DNA of 8,176 bases from Methanoregula sp. (GTDB lineage Archaea > Halobacteriota > Methanomicrobia > Methanomicrobiales > Methanospirillaceae): NCBI GenBank assembly GCA_030653335.1, contig JAURZP010000278.1:1-8176 (forward strand). Reading direction: 5' to 3'. How positions within the stretch are numbered: the first letter of the stretch is position 1; each line of letters opens with the position of its first letter. The notes under the pieces were generated by a model. It ran no database searches. It saw only the letters and a program-made list of their open reading frames with translations, and was not told the origin of the DNA. The translations under genes and the position numbers were made by a program. Below, in pieces: positions 5,460-8,176 of the stretch.

Positions 5460-5648
5460 ATGCGACTTGCATATGTTGGACTTTCCATTGCACTGGCACT
5501 TTTTATCATTGCACAGGGTGTCAATAAACCGATTTTTTTCTATGCACTGGTTATTCCGGTTATCCTTTTTATTTATGGGTTCGCGGCAAAAGAGACATTG
5601 CCCGAAGTAAAAAAGGATGACGACGAGGTAACAGAAACTTCAGAATGA
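5460..5648 (+). CDS. Two-helix small membrane protein with acidic tail
   Basis: A 62-residue protein with two membrane segments, at about residues 4-21 and 25-43, separated by the short turn NKP. It ends in a hydrophilic, acidic tail (KKDDDEVTETSE, 51-62). With a hairpin of two helices both ends should face the same side; the Lys residues after helix 2 suggest the cytoplasm. No functional motif is visible. The start is the first ATG of the frame, with only a weak GAGTTGAG upstream. It is read in the same direction as the lipoprotein gene 125 bases before it, but a T-run separates them, so it is probably a separate transcript. Function unknown. Confidence 0.65.
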   Translation: MRLAYVGLSIALALFIIAQGVNKPIFFYALVIPVILFIYGFAAKETLPEVKKDDDEVTETSE

Positions 5649-5698
5649 TGATTGAACCGTTCTCCTGCCAGAAACACAGTTCAGTACCAAAGGGTGCT

Positions 5699-5712
5699 AT
5701 TTAAAAACCAAG
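5699..5712 (-). terminator. Likely T-rich stop between convergent genes
   Basis: On the minus strand TTGGTTTTTAAATAG follows about 15 bases after the stop of the gene at 5724. The gene at 5460 converges on this 75-base spacer from the other side. The T5 tract is weak, so the call is tentative. Confidence 0.3.
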
Positions 5713-5723
5713 TGTCTGCGGTT

Positions 5724-6062
5724 TTACTTCTTGTCTGCCGGATCATCATCCCACGGGTGCAGCATCTTTCCTTTGTGAATTTTGATATCGGGCGCTTTTA
5801 GCCCTGTGCCCCACGAGGGTTCATCGAGTAACGGGTCTGCCTCTGCCTCAAGCGTGAAAACGGCCGAATCCGGCAGTTCGTCCGGACGCAGCGGGGGCAT
5901 AATAACGGTTCGTTCCAGAAACGCGATCTCATCTCCGGTCATCTTTTCTTCAGGAATTGCGAACTCATCGGGTTCCGGTTCGATATCCAGTACAGTTGCC
6001 GGAAAATCTGTAATCTCGTACGGTTGCAGGGGTGGCATTGTGATCGCCTGGCCCTCTTCCAT
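5724..6062 (-). CDS. Acidic proline-rich protein with an internal duplication
   Basis: A 112-residue, strongly acidic protein without membrane segments or cysteines. Counting from the ATG at 6062, MPPLQPYEITDF… (9-33) and MPPLRPDELPDS… (55-79) align without gaps at about 10 of 25 positions and lie 46 residues apart. Both have MPPL-x-P-x-E followed by an acidic L-x-x-E stretch. The C-terminal part (SWGTGLKAPDIKIHKGKMLHPWDDD) is different and holds the only basic cluster. The frame extends to a GTG at 6071, but GGAG (6071-6074) stands 8 bases before ATG 6062, so ATG 6062 is the better start. A repeated proline-rich acidic motif suggests a linear binding segment for another protein; this is an inference and I recognise no family. 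The gene is monocistronic and convergent with the gene at 5460. Confidence 0.65.
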   Translation of the reverse strand: MEEGQAITMPPLQPYEITDFPATVLDIEPEPDEFAIPEEKMTGDEIAFLERTVIMPPLRPDELPDSAVFTLEAEADPLLDEPSWGTGLKAPDIKIHKGKMLHPWDDDPADKK

Positions 6063-6070
6063 CAGGAACA

Positions 6071-6074
6071 CTCC
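6071..6074 (-). promoter_or_regulatory. Ribosome binding site deciding the start at 6062
   Basis: GGAG on the minus strand overlaps the alternative GTG start (6071-6069) but lies an ideal 8 bases before ATG 6062. A TATA-like TTTTAATTTC lies further upstream (6110-6101), about 40 bases from the start codon. Confidence 0.5.
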
Positions 6075-6237
6075 GGCATGGAAAAGAGGTAGTCTTAAGA
6101 GAAATTAAAAGTTCTGCATATCTCCTGAATTGACATCGTAAAGCAACTGTGGAGATCCATGCTGCAAAGGAAAAAACGAGAACGTCTGTAAAAAGAACCC
6201 GACCCTGGTATCTTTACATGAATTAATCATTCACTGA

Positions 6238-6260
6238 CAGAAAAATTCTGCACGAAAAAG
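6238..6260 (-). terminator. T-rich stop after hisI
   Basis: After the hisI stop, the minus strand reads CTCTTTTTCG and then AATTTTTCTG, giving two T5 tracts (6259-6255 and 6245-6241). The arms cagaa/ttctg (6238-6250) around the second tract can form a small hairpin. This is the end of the peptidase-hisI transcript. Confidence 0.4.
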
Positions 6261-6268
6261 AGCAGGAA

Positions 6269-6631
6269 TTATTTTTTCCCGTACACCGTTTCCGGATCAA
6301 AAACCTTCGTCCCGATGACCTTTCCGTCAAGTGTCCGGTAAAAACAGGATTCATATCCCGTATGGCATGCAGCACCGGTCTGCACCACTTCATAGATCAG
6401 GCAATCCTCATCACAGTCCGTTAAGATACGTTTAACTTTCTGGAAGTGCCCGCTCTCTTCGCCCTTTTTCCAGAGTTTTTTCCGGCTCCGGCTGTAATAA
6501 TGCGCATAGCCGGTCTCATGTGTAAGCCGGATAGCCTCGTCATTGGCATAGGCCATCATCAGCACTTTACGACTTTTTTTGTCCTGCACAATGACCGGAA
6601 TCAGTCCGTCAATAAATTTCAGGTTCAGCAT
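6269..6631 (-). CDS. hisI: Phosphoribosyl-AMP cyclohydrolase (histidine synthesis)
   Basis: HisI opens the purine ring of phosphoribosyl-AMP to give ProFAR, the third step of histidine synthesis, in the cytoplasm. The 120-residue length fits the stand-alone archaeal form, without the HisE domain found fused in many bacteria. All family blocks are present: GLIPVIVQD (9-17), VLMMAYAN (23-30), the SRSR-x-x-LW-x-KGE-x-SGH block (47-62), DCDED (72-76) and ACHTG-x-x-SCFYR (88-99). Asp72, Asp74 and Asp76 match the magnesium ligands, and Cys73, Cys89 and Cys96 match the zinc ligands; their spacing of 16 and 7 equals that of the known Methanothermobacter enzyme (Cys93, 109, 116). The start at 6631 is supported by GGGAG 8 bases upstream. 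It begins 3 bases after the A24 peptidase gene and shares its transcript, away from other his genes. Confidence 0.97.
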   Translation of the reverse strand: MLNLKFIDGLIPVIVQDKKSRKVLMMAYANDEAIRLTHETGYAHYYSRSRKKLWKKGEESGHFQKVKRILTDCDEDCLIYEVVQTGAACHTGYESCFYRTLDGKVIGTKVFDPETVYGKK

Positions 6632-6634
6632 GGT

Positions 6635-7789
6635 TTAAGCTCCCGATACAAATACTCTCATGATTGCAAGAAGGAAATCCCCAAAGACGATGGCCGTGAT
6701 GAGTCCGGCCGTGATTGGGATGATGAACGGTACTGCATAAGAGATCCAGACCGTGCCGGCTTTTTTGTATATTGCCAGTTCTGCGGTGAACTCTTCGGGA
6801 TGTTCCCTGAGATCTTTAGTGTAGATCCGGCCAACGCCTGCGTACATTCTCTTAATGGAATCCCAAAAACCGATAAACTTACGGTTCATTATCCCCTTCT
6901 TCTCTTCAAAATCCTCCATTACAAATCCCCATTCCTGCTGGATGGTATCGCCCTTGACCGGAAACCCAAAGAACATGTACATGAGCGGGGCACGATTCCC
7001 CTGCGCAATATTGACAGCAAAGATCGCAAGCGGTGCCACAAGATTGAGCAGCAGGGCATTGATAAGAACCGAGAATGCCAGAAATCCAAGTGGAGTATTT
7101 CCCAGCAGCGGGGTGAACGGGAATGTCGGGACACAGAATGAGATGAAGATGAGTGCCCATGCATCCGCCCCTCCAAAGAAGTGCATCCTCCCAAACAGGT
7201 AAAACACCCCGCAGAAGACTGCAGGGAGCAGGACAAAGAGGGCAGGAGCCCCCCAGCTACTGAAAAAGAGAACCAGTGATGTGATTGCAAATATCATGAC
7301 AATCAGGATGAAGTACCAGCGGCTGAGTGCATCTTCAATATTGGACTCCTTCCTCTTTTTCTTCGGCTTGATCTTGCCTTCTGGTTTCTGTTTGTAAGTA
7401 ATGTACGAAATATATGCAAAAATTCCGGCAAACATCGCGTACCAGGGCACAAGTGTCATACTGAAAGGTGCAGGAAGAACCAGCCATGCCAGTAATGGGA
7501 GGGCAAGAGTGACTGCAAGGTATTCGAACTTAAACGGTTCACCGGGCTCATGGTTGTCAAGATAGTTGGCATAAAAGAAACTTACAACCAGGGCCAGGTA
7601 GCCTGCAATGAGACTGAAATTTCCGGTCTTTATGTAGAGGAGCCAGACAGAAGCGGGAATCCCGACAATGAGCATCGGATACCATGTCTTAAACGGCACC
7701 CTGCGATCCCTGATATCAAGATATGATGCATAGATCAGGGTGACAAGAACGGCTAATGCCGAGATCACCATCGGGTATAATAGTTCCAT
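6635..7789 (-). CDS. A24-family archaeal preflagellin/prepilin peptidase, long form
   Basis: A 384-residue integral membrane aspartic protease. Enzymes of this family cut the short positively charged signal peptide from archaellins or type IV pilin-like proteins at the membrane. The first catalytic Asp is Asp25 in ASYLDIRDRRVP, just after helix 1. The second is Asp209 in FFGGADAW (204-211), which fits the GxHyD motif with Ala in the hydrophobic position. In FlaK and PibD the two aspartates are only about 60 residues apart; here there are 184, filled by about four extra hydrophobic segments and a Lys/Arg-rich loop (134-148). Residues 270-345 form a soluble domain (FFGFPVKGDTI…) resembling the archaeal A24 C-terminal extension, followed by a last helix. 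It is the first gene of a two-gene unit with hisI. Calling it flaK/arlK or eppA would be unsafe: no archaellin or pilin gene is in view. Confidence 0.85.
   Translation of the reverse strand: MELLYPMVISALAVLVTLIYASYLDIRDRRVPFKTWYPMLIVGIPASVWLLYIKTGNFSLIAGYLALVVSFFYANYLDNHEPGEPFKFEYLAVTLALPLLAWLVLPAPFSMTLVPWYAMFAGIFAYISYITYKQKPEGKIKPKKKRKESNIEDALSRWYFILIVMIFAITSLVLFFSSWGAPALFVLLPAVFCGVFYLFGRMHFFGGADAWALIFISFCVPTFPFTPLLGNTPLGFLAFSVLINALLLNLVAPLAIFAVNIAQGNRAPLMYMFFGFPVKGDTIQQEWGFVMEDFEEKKGIMNRKFIGFWDSIKRMYAGVGRIYTKDLREHPEEFTAELAIYKKAGTVWISYAVPFIIPITAGLITAIVFGDFLLAIMRVFVSGA
6640..6644 (-). promoter_or_regulatory. hisI ribosome binding site inside the peptidase gene
   Basis: GGGAG (minus strand) overlaps the last codons of the peptidase gene and lies 8 bases before the hisI ATG. 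Ribosomes finishing the peptidase would pass directly over this site, so translational coupling is likely. Confidence 0.7.
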
Positions 7790-7819
7790 AAATTCTGTAC
7801 ATGCTTTTTTTTATGAACA

Positions 7820-7828
7820 CTTATGTAT
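7820..7828 (-). promoter_or_regulatory. TATA-like box for the peptidase-hisI unit
   Basis: On the minus strand CCATACATAAGTG contains ATACATAAG, about 35 bases before the ATG at 7789, giving a leader of roughly 10 bases. A run of eight A (7812-7805) lies between box and start. No Shine-Dalgarno sequence is seen for the peptidase, which fits a very short leader. Confidence 0.35.
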
Positions 7829-7854
7829 GGCGCTGGCAGCGGCAGACAAATGTG

Positions 7855-7880
7855 CGCAACTCTCTAATATCCGGGTTGCG
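7855..7880. promoter_or_regulatory. Inverted repeat in the divergent promoter region
   Basis: The arms cgcaac (7855-7860) and gttgcg (7875-7880) are perfectly complementary around a 14-base centre. The repeat lies between the two divergent TATA-like boxes (7820-7828 and 7921-7928), where a dimeric regulator could act on both the peptidase-hisI unit and the gene at 7957. That it is an operator is an inference; 6-bp arms can occur by chance. Confidence 0.35.
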
Positions 7881-7920
7881 AATAACTGCCATACAAAGTT
7901 GCAGCAGATCCAGTCTTACG

Positions 7921-7928
7921 TATTTATC
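7921..7928 (+). promoter_or_regulatory. TATA-like box for the gene at 7957
   Basis: TATTTATC is centred about 33 bases before ATG 7957, which would start transcription near 7950 and give a leader of only a few bases. It also lies 24 bases before the alternative in-frame ATG at 7948. Confidence 0.4.
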
Positions 7929-7956
7929 GCAAGAAAAGATTCCAGGGATGGTTTTT

Positions 7957-8176
7957 ATGAAGATCCAGGACATGATTGATACAATTCTTAAAAAATCAGA
8001 GATCCTGGGAATATTCCTGCTCCCTGAACTGATCCAATTTGCAGAAAAGGGCAGAATTAATGGTATTGCGGTATCTAAAGATGACGAGAAGAAGCAATAT
8101 CTTGCGCTCCTTTCCGGTGAAGCGGAAGGTGCCATCTTCATTGATGAAAAAGGAACCCTCTTTGGTGACAATGCCG
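7957..8176 (+). CDS. N-terminal part of an unrecognised protein, cut by window edge
   Basis: The frame is open from ATG 7957 to the end of the window with no stop, giving 73 codons. It begins MKIQDMIDTILKKSEILGI, an amphipathic helix, followed by LLPELIQFAEKGRINGIAV, KDDEKKQYLALLSGEAEG, AIFIDEKGTLFGDNA. The alternation of a helix with short strands and the G-A-I-F-I-D-E-K-G-T-L-F-G segment looks like a compact alpha/beta domain with a hairpin. There is no signal peptide. ATG 7948 is in frame (adding MVF), but AGGG at 7944-7947 suits 7957 better. The gene diverges from the peptidase-hisI unit across a 167-base spacer that carries an inverted repeat. Codon use and frame quality make it a firm coding call; I do not recognise the family, and the full length is unknown. 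Confidence 0.75.
   Translation, partial: MKIQDMIDTILKKSEILGIFLLPELIQFAEKGRINGIAVSKDDEKKQYLALLSGEAEGAIFIDEKGTLFGDNA

Noticed and set aside
6159..6191. Ten-codon basic ORF (MLQRKKRERL) with ggag upstream
   Set aside because: So short an ORF is expected by chance in A-rich spacer DNA, and no gene follows that it could control.
6446..7141. 231-codon plus-strand ORF opposite hisI and the peptidase gene
   Set aside because: It is antisense to two well-supported genes, has unnatural composition and matches no family; it is a shadow frame.
1..8176. CRISPR array, integrase attachment site or insertion sequence
   Set aside because: No regularly spaced identical repeats, transposase or integrase genes, or paired terminal inverted repeats are visible.

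Overview
The window looks like a chromosomal segment of a euryarchaeal methanogen, most likely of the Methanomicrobiales (Methanoregula-like). The reasons are an archaeal-type A24 (preflagellin/prepilin) peptidase with a long C-terminal extension, two lipoproteins with archaeal-style lipoboxes, T-rich transcription stops, TATA-like boxes placed for very short leaders, and Shine-Dalgarno sequences of the GGAG/AGGTGA kind. The genus is inferred from gene style, not from a marker gene. There is no rRNA, tRNA, CRISPR array or recognisable transposase.

Layout. Positions 1-568 are clearly more AT-rich than the rest and hold the 3' part of an unrecognised gene whose reading frame appears broken near positions 50-65. 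A gene-poor stretch (569-965) follows, then a small four-helix membrane protein (966-1286) and a seven-repeat RCC1-type beta-propeller lipoprotein (1436-2464). Positions 2465-3031 hold no convincing gene but carry copies of a dispersed intergenic repeat; related copies lie at about 775-865 and 3498-3585. On the minus strand are a cysteine-rich small protein (3032-3448) and an FMN-binding split-barrel (pyridoxamine phosphate oxidase-like) protein (3684-4097) with a terminator hairpin whose loop holds its stop codon. Diverging from it are a 68-residue protein (4261-4467) and, 10 bases later, a possible 53-residue protein (4478-4639). Next come a second lipoprotein (4765-5334), a two-helix membrane peptide (5460-5648) and, on the minus strand, an acidic proline-rich protein with an internal duplication (5724-6062).

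The best-defined unit is the minus-strand pair at the right: a GxHyD-type A24 peptidase (6635-7789) followed after 3 bases by hisI (6269-6631). The hisI ribosome binding site lies inside the end of the peptidase gene, so the two are probably co-transcribed and translationally coupled, although archaellin/pilin processing and histidine synthesis are functionally unrelated. A divergent gene starts at 7957 and runs off the window.

No complete new multi-gene system can be demonstrated. The items most worth a second look are the dispersed repeat, the unusual spacing of the catalytic aspartates in the peptidase, the peptidase-hisI coupling, the duplicated acidic protein and the overlooked small ORF at 4478.
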